NCBI GenBank assembly: GCA_916610825.1
Contig: OU744453.1
Coordinates: forward strand, 4,481,845 to 4,545,844
DNA length: 64,000 nucleotides
Reading direction: 5' to 3'
Origin: Haliclystus octoradiatus
Taxonomy: Eukaryota; Cnidaria; Staurozoa; Stauromedusae; Haliclystidae
The notes under the pieces were generated by a model. It made no database searches. It was given only the letters and a program-made list of their open reading frames with translations, and was not told the DNA's origin. Position 1 is the stretch's first letter, and each line of letters opens with the position of its first letter. Below are positions 9,827 to 62,585 of the stretch, one piece after another. The position numbers and the translations under genes are program-made.

Positions 9827-12800
9827 CTATTTGAAAAATGTTCAGAATAAAATCTATTTGTGATAGATATTTACAAATATTTATTCAAGAAAATTTATGT
9901 CCTTTGCAAAAAATGTCCATGAACTCCATCAATAGTTCATGAGCATTTGCTTGGGTAATAATGGGTTCATGAACGTGAAATTGCCCACATTTCTATGAAC
10001 TGTTCATCAACATTAGCTTGTGGTTCATGAACATGAAATTTCTCAGACTTTCATGAACTGTTCCTGGACATTGAATTGACATTTTGATTGTGGAAGATTT
10101 TGTTCATGAGCATAAAATTGGAAATTTCGAAAAACTATTCATGGATATTTGCTTAGGGTCCATGAACGTGAAATTGTCGAGACTTTCATAACTGTTCATG
10201 GATATTTGCTTGGAGTTCATGAACTTCATATTGCCCAAATTTCTATGAACTGTTCATGAACATTTGCTTGGAGTTCATGTACGTTCAACTGCCCAGATTT
10301 CTATGAACTGTCCATGAACATTTGTTTGGGGTTAATAAACGTGAAATTGCCAAAATTTTCATGAACTGTTCAACACTGGATTCGATCGCTGTGTAATATA
10401 AGTTATCAAATGTTGCTATTTACCTTTCAAATTCTATTTTTGCTGCTTGCATATCCATAAATTCTGGTCTTTGTCTGAATTTAAATGATTCATACTCGAA
10501 ATCACGCATTTTTTTTGTCCAAACAAAACGATGTTCTCTACATTTTTCACCCAAAGCAGCCTCTACAAACATTTAAATGCAAGATTAACAGTGTATTATT
10601 ATATAGCCTGCGTCCAGACTAAAACGTTTCTGAAGGAAAAGTGTAAAATCTGCATAGCCGACGAAACAAAGCTGTTGTGCTGACACTGCATTAGACTTGC
10701 AACAGCAATGACTCAATCCTATCGGTTAGCTTTGCTCACATGGTTTTAATTCGATGTCAGCCAATCAGAATGTGGGTATCAGTCATGTGATAAACAAAAG
10801 TGGGGCCACATTTAGAAAGACTTCCGGATTCGGAAGACAATCTCATTTGACGAAAATATACAACGTATTTGTGAGTGAGTTAAATTTATTTTAAAATCCA
10901 GTAACAGTTATAGTTCAGTGAAAAAAATTCAAAGAAACTATTGACAGCTAATGTTTTATTTTCAACTGAATTTGTATCAATCCTTTTCGAACGTACGGAG
11001 CACTTCGAAGATTTGGTGAGCGAGTTGGAATGTCACTTTAGAAAGTCAACAAAAAATTTACAAATATAGGAATTATAACATTGGTATTTTATAACATCGT
11101 GACACAAATGATCAATTCCTCCTTCGGTTAGACAATATACTACAAACAACACCTTTTCTACTCAATTTTTCTCTCGAATGAGTGTCATAAACTTTGTCTG
11201 TTTGCAACGATTTATTCCCAAGCTTGAGTGTTTTTAATGTTTAACATGTAAACATGATTTTCACTCACACAACTGAGACCAGAAATTTAAATTTTTATAT
11301 GGCGGCACCAATCTAGTACAGTGTCAGTAAAACAGCTTTGTTTGGTCTGCTACGCAGACTTTACACTTTCCTTCAGAAACGGTTTAGTCTAGACGCAGGA
11401 TAATTATTATAATGAAAGTGTAAATGTAATTCCACCCTCTGAAATCAAATATCCAAATTTCAATATAGCCTCAGTTCATATGCTGTTAATCTCCCCCCAC
11501 CCACAAAATTTTCCATAGTTTGGTACAGTCACCTTAATAGACCAATCACCTAAAATAGTGTTTCTATCGAATTAACCCTGTATATAAAGGTCACCTGTAT
11601 ATAATGGCCTTTTTTTCTATCTAATAGCTGGCTGTTATATACAGTTTAACTGTATCATAATTTACCCACAAAAGTATGAAACTATTACATAATTATGAAA
11701 CGTCTTTGTTTCTGCTATATAAATCAGATACAGACAGACACCCATGCTCTTGCAATTTCGTGTTTTTGAAAATCCATTTGTTAACTTACTCAACTGCTCC
11801 GTTGTAAATTTAGTTTCTTCCCAATTATTATTATTATCTTGATAAAACCATTTCCATTTAGTAGCATATACTTCGCCTGTTATTGCATTCTCTCTGGGGA
11901 TAGTTGAGAGACGTCTTATTTGGTACTGATTGCCATGGTGAGGATCTGAGAAGAGAAAATATATGCATAATTTGTCAAAGTTTAGATCTGGGCTTCATCA
12001 TCATCGTCATTATTTATTCAGAACAACCGTGTACAAAAATAGGCCCTGGGCCCTGTGGAAAAGAAGTCTTAATCCCTTGGCCAAATGACTTTTTTTATTT
12101 CACTAACATTCATCGGATTTTGTTGAGTTCATTTTCGTCAACAGGTTTACCTTTTAACAATAAAGATGATGATGATGTACGGAGTCCGAACTTTTAGCTC
12201 CGAATTCAGACTTCAACTCCGGATTTTCAAGTTTAAGGTGCCTTAATCCTATATGCAATCAATTTTTGTAAACTAAACGGAAATAGCGAATTTGTTGAAA
12301 TGTGGAATTTGAAATTTGATGCCCTCATGACTCGAGAATTACAACCTTTCAAAGTTCATTCCAGCATTTTGGTATTCCATTTTCCTTTACGTCTCATCTT
12401 AATCTTTACATGATCATTACCCTTCTTTCCTAGAACTTATAAATTCCAAAGTGAATTTATATTCAAAAACAAAAGCCGGAACTCATACCCTTTTGCTTCT
12501 ATATTATTTTATTGGCAAGCTAAATGAGATCTAATGTTTATTATATGTAGATCTACTTATAATTACATTATAGAAATTGTTTTCCAGAAAACGTAATTTT
12601 ATTCCAATTAAAATCGTATCTCAATGAAACAGGATTTTAATCGGATTTAATTTGCCTTAAAATTTCTTGGAAAAACAACAATAGGTGTTTACCGCTTTTC
12701 GTAGCTAATAAACTTATTCTTTCATACTTCGCAAACAATTTAATTCAATTTTAATGAATCAGAAAGTTATGAATAGAACTCAATCATAATTTAAAACCAA

Positions 12801-15800
12801 TTTTAAAAGCCATTGAAATCGCTTCAAGAAACAAGATGTTTGAATTGGTTCCGTTTTCTCGGAATTTAAGTAGCTTGTTGATCAACTAAGAATCTCCCTC
12901 CTTAAGTTTCAAATTCAAATACCGTTGATTTTCTTTCATCATTAAAATCGTATCTCTGTGAAACGAGATTTTAATCGGATCAGTCATGATTCAAAATTAT
13001 TTTATTTTACAACCATTGAAATCGCTTCAACAAACAATATGTTTTAATCAGAGGGTTTTAATTGTCTACAGTTTCTCGGAAAAATTACAGATGCATTGTC
13101 TATCTTCTAATGATCTCCCGAGATTTCAAATTGATTTTCTTTAATTTTCATTGGCTCAGATTTCGATTTCTTAACATTTTCACAATCTAAGACCTTTCTC
13201 AATTGAAGAATTTTTATTTATAGATTTAATTGAAAATATCCCCGGGTGTTATTAACTTCCATTGCGATTCGACGGGGTTGTTCAAATGGACTTGACATAG
13301 AAACCATAAAATATTTTCACACAATGAAAAAGATACCCTAAATATATTTTTATGAATGACAGGTTCAACCAAAGAAAATGAAAAAAAATCATAGGCAAAA
13401 TTTGTTTTGCAAAATGAAAAAAATCGCGAAGGTGTCGAAAGGATACCTCAAAAAATTTTCATAACAAAGCATATCCTAAAATTTAAGGATTTTGAAAAAT
13501 ATACCCTTTTAGAAGTTATCCTCCGGGAGACAACTTTCGAGCTTCTAAATGTTTTTGATTATTCTTAAAATGATTTTTAGAAATTTGAGCCTCGATATTA
13601 TTATTAAACAGACTGACTGTTTAGTTGTAGTTTGTCTAGATTGAAATTAATCAAATAAAAATATTTAGTGACTACGAATGACCATAGATTATACTCTGTA
13701 TTCTATAATCTATGGAATGACTTTCTGTTCTCAGGCGTTTTACGCTTTATGCGACTATAAGAGAGTTGACTGATATGAAGATCGCTTAAAGCAAATCTTT
13801 GATAATGAGGTAACAGTTAACAAAAAAATGCCCTTTCAAATTATATATATATCCTTTATATTATTATTAGATGTTATCTAATAGCAAAGAATATAGTACT
13901 CAATGTCATAAATGGCAGAGCTGCAAATAATAATAATAGAATAGAAAGTAGTCAGAGACCACACATTCTTATACTGTTGTGGTCTCTGACTCCTTTCTAT
14001 TTCTATTATTATTCTTCTATGATTATTATTATTGTTCGTCTTATTTTGTCCCTATCATTAAAACCGTATCTCAATGTCCGGGGAGGGGGTAACTTCAGGA
14101 GGTGCCACTTTGAAAAACCCAAAAAGTTCTAGCAGGTTAATTAATTTTAGGTAAATACACAAAAAAAATGAATTTTTTCAAAAATTCTTGAAAAAGTCAA
14201 AAATAGGTTACCCAAAAGCTCCAAAATTTGAAATCTCATACCCAAAAAGTTTTTTCTCAGCTGGAATATGGACCCAAAATGTGACACGTCCCCGTATAGC
14301 CGTCCTAGTGGAGTTACCCCCCCCCCCCGGGTCTCAATGAAACGAGATTTTAATTGTCATGTCCTAATATTTCTAGGAAACATTAACAACAGCTGTTTAC
14401 CGCATTCGCGTAGCTTACAAATTTAGCTTTTATACATGCAAACAATTAAATTCAGTGTAATAAATCGGAATAATTGTGAATGGAATTCAATCACAATTAT
14501 GGAACTTACTTCTTCAAAATTATTTAAGAAAATAAAATATTTCCAAAACGAAGTTTCTGTCTCAATTCAAATGAGCTTAATGCACGAAGATATCAAAACA
14601 TCAATTTTGTTCACGTGGCTGAGATCAGTAGAGAGCATTTAACATCATTGCTGTTAGCGAGAATTGCTCTCTAAAGGAGTTTTACGGGTGCCTTCGATAG
14701 AGCGATACTGTCCGAATTGCTTTTAAATTACATAATAAACAAATGGTTAAGTAACTTTAGGTTAGAAATTCCCATTAAATTTAAAAAACTTTTAGTACAT
14801 CCTTTGATTGGTTTCTTATTAATAACAACGTGTATACCTAAAGGCAGAATTGAACATTATAGAAATATCTTGTTTCGATTGATAGAGTAGTCAGTGCACG
14901 AGAATCATCCACTTTCTGTTTGAAAACAGGAAGTCTATATTCATTCATTGACGATCGGTAAAACTCTAGGTACAGTAATAGAGGATGCAAACTTTCAAAA
15001 GCAAAACATTTCAAATAAGCGATTCCGGGAACGATAGATAATTTATGATATACAAGAGTGCCGGAACTCGAAGGAAGTATAAACTTCAAGGATCAAATTT
15101 ATATTCTAAGAATTTTACATCCGTCACATCGGGCATTCTTAGAAGCTAGCAACTGAAAGTAGCAGCTCTATTCTTAGTTTAAAAGTTGAGTAACTTTTTA
15201 TTTTTCAATTATACATGGTAGATATTTTTGGTAAATATACAAAGGTACCAAATGCAAAAAGAATTTTGAAAATCGGTTGAAACCAAATTTAATACAAATA
15301 AAAGAATCCATAAAAAATCATAAAATGTCCTTGAGTTACCCCTGATATAGCCACGACCAGCTGTGAGTATAGTTGTTGAATCAGATTTGATCAATCAAAT
15401 ATACTCAGATCTCCATATTAAACACTCTTATAGTCTTGTCAATTTAGCTAAACAAAAGTAGGTATGCAGAAATCTTAAAATAAATGTTAGAGGCAATTCG
15501 AAAATTACAAGTAGTGGTTTGTGAAAACCATGCAGTGAAAACGTTTTATTATTAATTATCGTTCTGAACTCAAGAACGAATATTATTTTTACTTTCATTT
15601 CTTTAGAAGTGACGATTATGATATGATGTAAATATCGAAACGTTTTCACTAATTATTTGAGGTTGTCGGTTAACCTTCATTCAACATTTTTTTCAATGAA
15701 ATCAGTATTATCACACAAAGTAAAATGTCTTAGTAAAATGAAAAGAGTTCCAAACAAAAGTCGTGGCTAGATCAGGCGTAATTCAAGGACATTTTACATT

Positions 15801-17903
15801 TTATGATTTTTTATGGATTCTTTTATTTGTATTAAATTTGGTTTTCAACCGATTTTCAAAATCTTTTTGCATTTGATACCTTTGTATATTTATCAAAAAT
15901 CTACCATGTATAATTGAAAAATGAAAAGTTACTTAACTTTTAAACTTTCGTGATAAAACTTTTGGCTGACTAACATTTCATACAAGACAGATTTGTAGTA
16001 AATATATTTAGGTATGAGATGCAAAAAGAATTTTGAAAATCGGTTGAAAACAGAATTTAACACAAATAAAATAGTCAATTGAAAGTCATAAAAATGTCCT
16101 TGAGTTACCCCTGATCTAGCCACGACCCCAAACAAAGAGAGACGCCCATTTATTTGTTACGGTACTATTTTGATTTACGAAGATTGCCGAAAAATGGCAT
16201 CATCCATTACTAATGGATGCCAAAATAATAAACTATAGATTAATCGATAAGAAGATTGTTAATAATATATCCATGTGACTTGTATAATCCTGAAAATTAG
16301 TGATAAATATAACAAATTATGTCTGTTTCCCTTGTTTACAATTTCCAGCTAACAATTCTTTTTTATGTTCAGCTTCTAGAGCTGAGAACAAGAAATTTCT
16401 AAATCCAACTACGAAAGAAATAGTCTTCTCTCTGAATCAAATATTCCTCTATAAGGGCTTTCTTGTATGTATGTAAAGGCCTGAGAAAACGATCAAACTT
16501 TGTTATTGGATGTGTGACTTTATGACAATTCGACTTTGGCCTAATGACTCGAATATTAAGAAATATACATGGCAATATCTAATGTGACAAGTTGCATACA
16601 AGAAATCAACTAAAGTTGAGAAATGTCACATTTTGGACATCTGAACAATGAAATAAGGATCCTTGATTTTAAGAAGTGTACAGGATATTATGAAATTAAT
16701 TTTACATAGGAGAATCTTTATATTACCTGAGTTTTTAAATTCGAGAATGTTTTGGTTATGATCATAACTTGGTAGTTGCCATAAACTGCTCAGATCATTA
16801 ACTTCTGTTGCCGTCATGGATTCAAAATTAATTGATAATACCATATCTTTTTCTTTCAAATTTGTAATAAATGTTTGACGACCAGGATTACAATAAACCA
16901 TTTCAATATCTTTGATTTCAACTTCATTAAACGAACACCATTTTTTATCATGAATATATTTTACTTGCCAAATATATAATTGTTTTGAATGTATCATAGG
17001 ACAATCACTACCAGCATAGCATTTCCCTTTTAAATGATAACAACATATGAATATCATATCATTATTATTAAAATCATGATATAAACTCATATTTCGATTA
17101 TTATCATCAAAATTATCAATTAAATCATCAGTGATTGAATCCATAGTCAATGGAAGTGGAGTGTTTTCTCTCAAATGTAAAAGTGCTTCATTTTCATCAA
17201 ATCCAAAAAGGCTTAATAATTTTTGGCAATGTTTGGTATTAAAATTATGATTTCGTATGCATTCTCCACCAAATTTACATACACCACAAGTGATGTAGAA
17301 TTTACAAATATGTAAATACGGACATGTATCGCCTCTACAACATCCAATTTTTACGTTATAATATTGACATACTTGCAACTGCTTCGGTTGTTGAAGGTTG
17401 ATGTCTTCCAATGAAAACTGAACATTTCGACATAAAATTGATTTTATTTCTAAATCATCCATGTCGTATAGTAAATTATCATGTAATATTCTTGATGTTT
17501 GTTCACTTTTAAAATGATGTGGCTTTTTACAACGTGCTCCAAAAGTACACTTATCTTTGATATAATGTCTACAAACGTGTAAATGTGGACATGAAATTCG
17601 TTGACAACCAATTTTACTTTCAAAATCTTTACAAAATTGTATCGTTACTAACGCAGTAACAACAAAGCGATCATCATATTGTTTTAAATCAAATAAATTG
17701 GGCATATTTTCACTTGCAAATTTAATTACCTGATAGATATGTGGTAGTTGACATTTCTTTGACGAGATTATTGTGTTAGCAATATCAACTGGCTTTCCTT
17801 TTCGTAATAAATCCTTGTACATAATAGTTGCTTCTCTACGATAAAAATCACAAGAGCTAGGCTCGCAAAGATGAAAATTATTATCACAGCTCAACAGATC
17901 CAT
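7429..17903 (-). CDS. PARP12/ZC3HAV1-like: PARP12/ZC3HAV1 (ZAP)-like CCCH-WWE-PARP protein, complete coding region
   Basis: Five exons on the - strand: 17903-16727, 11891-11790, 10562-10424, 9826-9605, 7771-7429. They sum to 1983 nt, exactly 660 codons plus stop, with consistent phases. Residues 1-80 look like the family's N-terminal winged helix, ending DRFVV. Five CCCH fingers follow: C91/C100/C105/H109, C111/C119/C125/H129, C179/C188/C194/H198, C200/C209/C215/H219, C288/C295/C301/H305. WWE1 is about 308-365, with WQVKY and KKWCSFN. WWE2 is about 393-465, with TKWKWFYQDN. A PARP fold covers about 490-660, ending YPEYLISY. Known relatives bind CpG-rich viral or cellular RNA through the fingers and ADP-ribose through WWE. 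The active-site histidine of LFHGTS is Tyr564 (LYYAATS), and no YGKGSYFA-like loop is seen, so it is probably inactive, as ZAP is. The start Met is the first in the open frame and follows TTTTAG, so a 5' UTR exon may precede it. Length is close to human PARP12. Confidence 0.88.
7788..8011. mobile_element. pogo-like MITE (family P2), with internal tandem
   Basis: The right end reads CACTTAAGCGGGTTTTACTG, the complement of the P2 left end. The left end carries CGGATAAACG. The interior has three copies of TTAAATCCTTGATAA (about 7865-7945). The left edge is about 17 bp from the acceptor of ZAP-like exon 5 (7772). Confidence 0.65.
8150..8350. repeat. TTCATGAAC palindromic repeat, diverged
   Basis: Text such as GGTGAAAATTTGAACGTGAA, CATGAACACTTCATAAATG and CTTTTTTCGCAGGGGTTA resembles family R, with a different centre. 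It abuts the P2 MITE at 8353. Confidence 0.55.
8353..8541. mobile_element. pogo-like MITE (family P2)
   Basis: The left end is TACACTGTAACCCGCTTAAG and the right end is GCAATTTACACTGTA. The interior carries GAATTTGCAGTTATCCGAAA and CAGATAAGCGGGAATTCC. The CAGTGTAACCCGCTTA terminus is like pogo-type ends. Related copies are at 7788-8011, 40441-40632 and 55899-56061. Confidence 0.7.
9414..9573. mobile_element. P1 MITE lacking its right end, next to ZAP-like exon 4
   Basis: It begins TACAGTGAAACCTGTATATA and runs through CAGGTGGCCGCTTTATAGAG before similarity stops at about 9573. The donor of ZAP-like exon 4 is at 9604-9603, so the element lies about 30 nt inside the intron. Confidence 0.7.
9890..10385. 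repeat. About 59-bp tandem array of GTTCATGAAC units
   Basis: Seven to eight imperfect copies of a unit containing TTCATGAACGTGAAATTGCC, TTTCTATGAACTGTTCATG and ACATTTGCTTGG(A/G). The array fills most of ZAP-like intron 3 (9827-10423). The unit is related to family R. Confidence 0.75.
11524..11654. mobile_element. P1 MITE, internally shortened
   Basis: It starts TACAGTCACCTTAATAGACC and ends ATACAGTTTAACTGTA. The middle carries CCCTGTATATAAAGGTCACC. It lies in the intron between ZAP-like exons 2 and 3. Confidence 0.65.
13885..14030. repeat. Foldback element with AT-rich stem
   Basis: Arms 13926-13963 and 13978-14013 pair through AATAATAATAGAATAGAAAG and GTCAGAGACCACA with a loop of about 14 nt. 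The left flank CTCAATGTCATAAATGGCAG matches the flank of the foldback at 19545. Confidence 0.75.
14077..14331. mobile_element. hAT-like non-autonomous element with 8-bp target duplication
   Basis: TCTCAATG is present at 14069-14076 and 14332-14339. The element starts TCCGGGGAGGGGGTAACT and ends AGTTACCCCCCCCCCCCGGG, an imperfect inverted repeat of about 17 bp. The host repeat is seen uninterrupted at 12605-12670, where CGTATCTCAATGAAAC is an empty site. An 8-bp duplication is the hAT hallmark. Confidence 0.82.
15200..16130. repeat. Large inverted repeat plus third copy
   Basis: The unit holds TTTGAAAATCGGTTGAAA, TGTCCTTGAGTTACCCCTGA and AGCCACGACC. It occurs at 15200-15362, inverted at 15762-15935, and direct again at 15995-16130. 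A degraded relative (GACCGATTTTCAAAATTC) is at about 540-650. The arms are about 165 bp. Confidence 0.8.
16727..17903 (-). CDS. ZAP-like exon 1: winged helix, five CCCH fingers, WWE1
   Basis: One long exon encodes residues 1-392 and ends AACTCAG|GTAATA. It holds the whole RNA-binding half plus the first WWE module. Spacing inside the finger pairs is C-x7/8-C-x4/5-C-x3-H. A linker (about 131-178) with DMDDLEIKSIL separates fingers 2 and 3, as in the ZAP RNA-binding domain. An Asp/Asn-rich segment (260-283) separates fingers 4 and 5. Confidence 0.9.
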
Positions 17904-18768
17904 AACTAAAATAGATTATTTATCAATTTTATATATTTTTATGTATTTGCTATCCATCTCTTTACTGTTTAGTACTTTACAATGTAATGGTCGATCTTGA
18001 TTTGACTGGTACGAGTTTGTTTTTTTTGTTTTATTGAAAGAGCGTTCCAAGAATTGTAATGTTTAATCGAAACTACCAATTTCGTAGGATATATTGTTCA
18101 CGCTTTCCTACCTATGTTTTGTTTCTGAGATACAAAGGTCGTAGATCTCTTTATTTTTACAGTTTGTCTACCTTGGCTGCAACTTTAAGTGTATAAATAC
18201 TATATATTCAATTTATTAAAGGTTAATAATTGTATTGTACATATCCCAAGGGTCAAATGGGACAGTGATGGGAATGTCACTATATGATCTCAGATTCCAA
18301 GCAGACCATATGAAATACGGAGTGCGGACAAATCTAATAAATTGACAATCATGTAAAAAAATTAAAAAGCTGTAATGCTTAAATATGTCCTCATGCACGT
18401 GTATATTGCACAAGCAGCCTGTTCGTAGTCATCATCATTTATTCAAAATTCCGATAAGCTACAAGCATTTCATCTCGTCGGATATCGACATCAATATCGA
18501 TTTCGATTCCTACGTAGGATTAAAACAAATCAGTCTGCATACAGGCATTCGTGCCGCTGTTGGAACTAAAGATATATGGGTCGGATAGGATTTCCAAATA
18601 CACCGAAACAACACTTATAAAATATAATCTGACCGATCCGAAACGAAATGAAACGAAAATTTCTAAATTGATCCGAACTAATCCAATTGTTTTTGCATGA
18701 ATTCTGAAAATATCTGAATTTTAAAGGTACAAAAAACTATCACACTGTAATAATGCGGGTATTAGCGG

Positions 18769-19312
18769 CTTCCCGGGGGGAGACCCCCGGGGATGTAGGG
18801 GGATTGGTTGAAATTTGCTAGAGAACATGAGGCCCTGAGGGAGGGGGATTTTCTCCGTTTTGCAAAAGCAGAGAATCATCCCGGGGGATAACCCACATGA
18901 TTTGAAATGCTGTTCAGCCGCTTTTTCAAAAATATCCGCAATTATGTACTAAATACATCTCGTTTCTTCAATCGTATTTCTCACGCGAAGCTGTTGTTTG
19001 TTTGTGCAAAACTTTATTCAAAATGATTCAATTGCCCTTTCTGGCTTTGCATCTAATCTTTAATACTCGAATATGCCTATCTCCAACGCATGGAATTTTG
19101 ATATTTTAATAAAGTTATAACAACAGTTTTTTACAATTGGGTATTGTAGTTGAATCTTTAGAAAGAAAATTTAAACAATTCATCATTTTCAATACTTTTT
19201 TGTCCACAGGGGTAGGGGATTATTGAAAATTATTGGCCCCATACTCCGGGGGGTTAAATGACTTTTGCACAGGCAGGTTGTTTTGCAAACCCCGGGGTCA
19301 CCCCCCGGGAAG
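18769..19312. mobile_element. GC-run terminal inverted repeat element
   Basis: The left end is CTTCCCGGGGGGAGACCCCC and the right end is GGGGTCACCCCCCGGGAAG. The interior is AT-rich with other G/C runs (TCCCGGGGGATAACCC, TACTCCGGGGGGTTAAATG). It lacks coding capacity. No target duplication is evident. Confidence 0.65.
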
Positions 19313-19544
19313 TAGAGACAGAGCCACGAGACACGTGTTTGCAAAATTTTAGTGTGTCTAGTGATTTAGGTGTACGAGGTCTGGTAATAGACTAATAGTG
19401 ACACGATCTAATTTATGTCTAATTATATAAGAATACTACAACCCCCAGCACTAGTTGTGACAGCAATGACTATCATCCTTTGTTACACTGTCCGCAGTCT
19501 CCTTGAGAAGCATTTAGTCTTTGCTGTTTCAATAGTGCTCAATG

Positions 19545-19700
19545 CCATAAATGCAGAGCTGTTTAATAATTAATAAACGAAAAAATCGGACATTCATATT
19601 TGCTACTATTAGTTTTTCACGTTACTATTAGTTTCATCGCCTTGGCGTGAAACTAATAGTAGCAAATATGAATGTCTGATTTTTTCGTTTATTAATTAAT
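19545..19700. repeat. Foldback element with long stem
   Basis: The left arm (19563-19620) and right arm (about 19645-19699) pair through TTCATATTTGCTACTATTAG and AACGAAAAAATC over more than 50 bp. The left flank is TGCTCAATGCCATAAATGCA, shared with the foldback at 13885. Confidence 0.8.
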
Positions 19701-20854
19701 ATATAAACTATATAAACTACGATCAGACGGTTTTATTCATATTATATAATTTATTTTACTTTATTTCTATATTGCTCTACATATCTGCATCGAGCACTCC
19801 ATTGATGTTTTGCCATCAAGAAAGTTATTGTTATGATTTCATAGCCCAAACTTGATCAAAATATCCAAAAGAAAATGTTGAATTATAAATTTTCTTCTGA
19901 AATTTCCTAGCATTCCGGAATCTAAGATTCTAGGATCCAACTTTCGTTGGTCCAACATCCCCAGGATTTATGGCCGTACGTTCTGACATGTAATATTCTA
20001 CTACAATTGTGTGTATAGTACTGATCTGAATATATAATATAGCCAAGCAAGTCCGGAAGATTATTAAGCTTTTTTTTATTTATCATATATGGGCTAAATA
20101 TATAGAAAAATTGATAATGCTCAGCTAGGATCCCGCAAAGTTGTCAAAAATGGATTATAGATTGGATGACCTCGAATGTTCCCCGAGCTCAGAAGCCGGC
20201 TCCCCCAAGATACATAGAAACATTCAACTCTATCAATAGTCTGCGTGCAGACAGATTTTTTTCGCAAAGTCAAAGGAAAAGTAAAAAGTCTGTTAATTTT
20301 GATCAAGCTTTGGAAACATTCCTAAATAAAATATTATTTTTCATGATCATATATATTATATAAAACAGCAACTCCATTTGTATTCTTTAAAATTACGAAC
20401 AAAAGAATGATGACACAGGTATTAGGGGACTCTTGATTCTAAGGAGAATTTGTAATTTAATCAGGCAATTCCTCGTCTGATGTTATCAAATATTTGCAAA
20501 CATGATACAAATTAGTTACATTTTTTAATGTAAAGCTCATTAATTTCAAACTACTGCATCAGAGACCAAAATCAATACGAAATGTTTAATGAAGATTTTA
20601 AATTAATTAAGATATATATTGAGTTTGAAAATCATGTCGTAGAGTCTCCCCACCCCTGTCAAGGGACAGAAAACTGGCAACATCTGCCTCAGACTTATTT
20701 TTCCCAACCAGAAGCAAAAACGTACGAAATAAGTTTCAAAAATGTGGTCACGAAGCAATAAGCCTACTACCCTTTAAAGATGATTGAGTGAATTGATTCT
20801 TACGTACATTTTCAACCTTAATAGTGTGAATTTATTGATTAGTTATAAAGCGGA

Positions 20855-62585
<41,731 letters not shown>

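Larger units (their letters stand above)
11892..16726 (-). other. 4.8-kb first coding intron of the ZAP-like gene
   Basis: I see no coding exon in it. It holds three copies of an ATTAAAATCGTATCTC(A/T) repeat (12605-12670, 12945-13075, 14058-14360), a hAT-like insertion (14077-14331), a hairpin (13926-14013), a short perfect hairpin of CCATAGATTATA (about 13682-13715) and a large inverted repeat (15200-15362 against 15762-15935) with a third copy (15995-16130). Confidence 0.6.
17904..20854. other. Divergent intergenic region between ZAP-like gene and Mi-2
   Basis: The start codons of the two genes face away from each other across about 2.95 kb. Promoters of both genes should lie here, but I see no clear TATA or initiator and no CpG-rich island apart from the GC-rich inverted-repeat element at 18769-19312. 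Other contents: a hAT-fragment-like CCGATCCGAAAC stretch (18590-18740), a foldback (19545-19700) and a family Q remnant (19850-19960). Confidence 0.5.

Noticed and set aside
9890..10385. CRISPR-like repeat spacing
   Set aside because: The whole unit repeats, including the parts between TTCATGAAC cores. It is a diverged tandem array in an intron.
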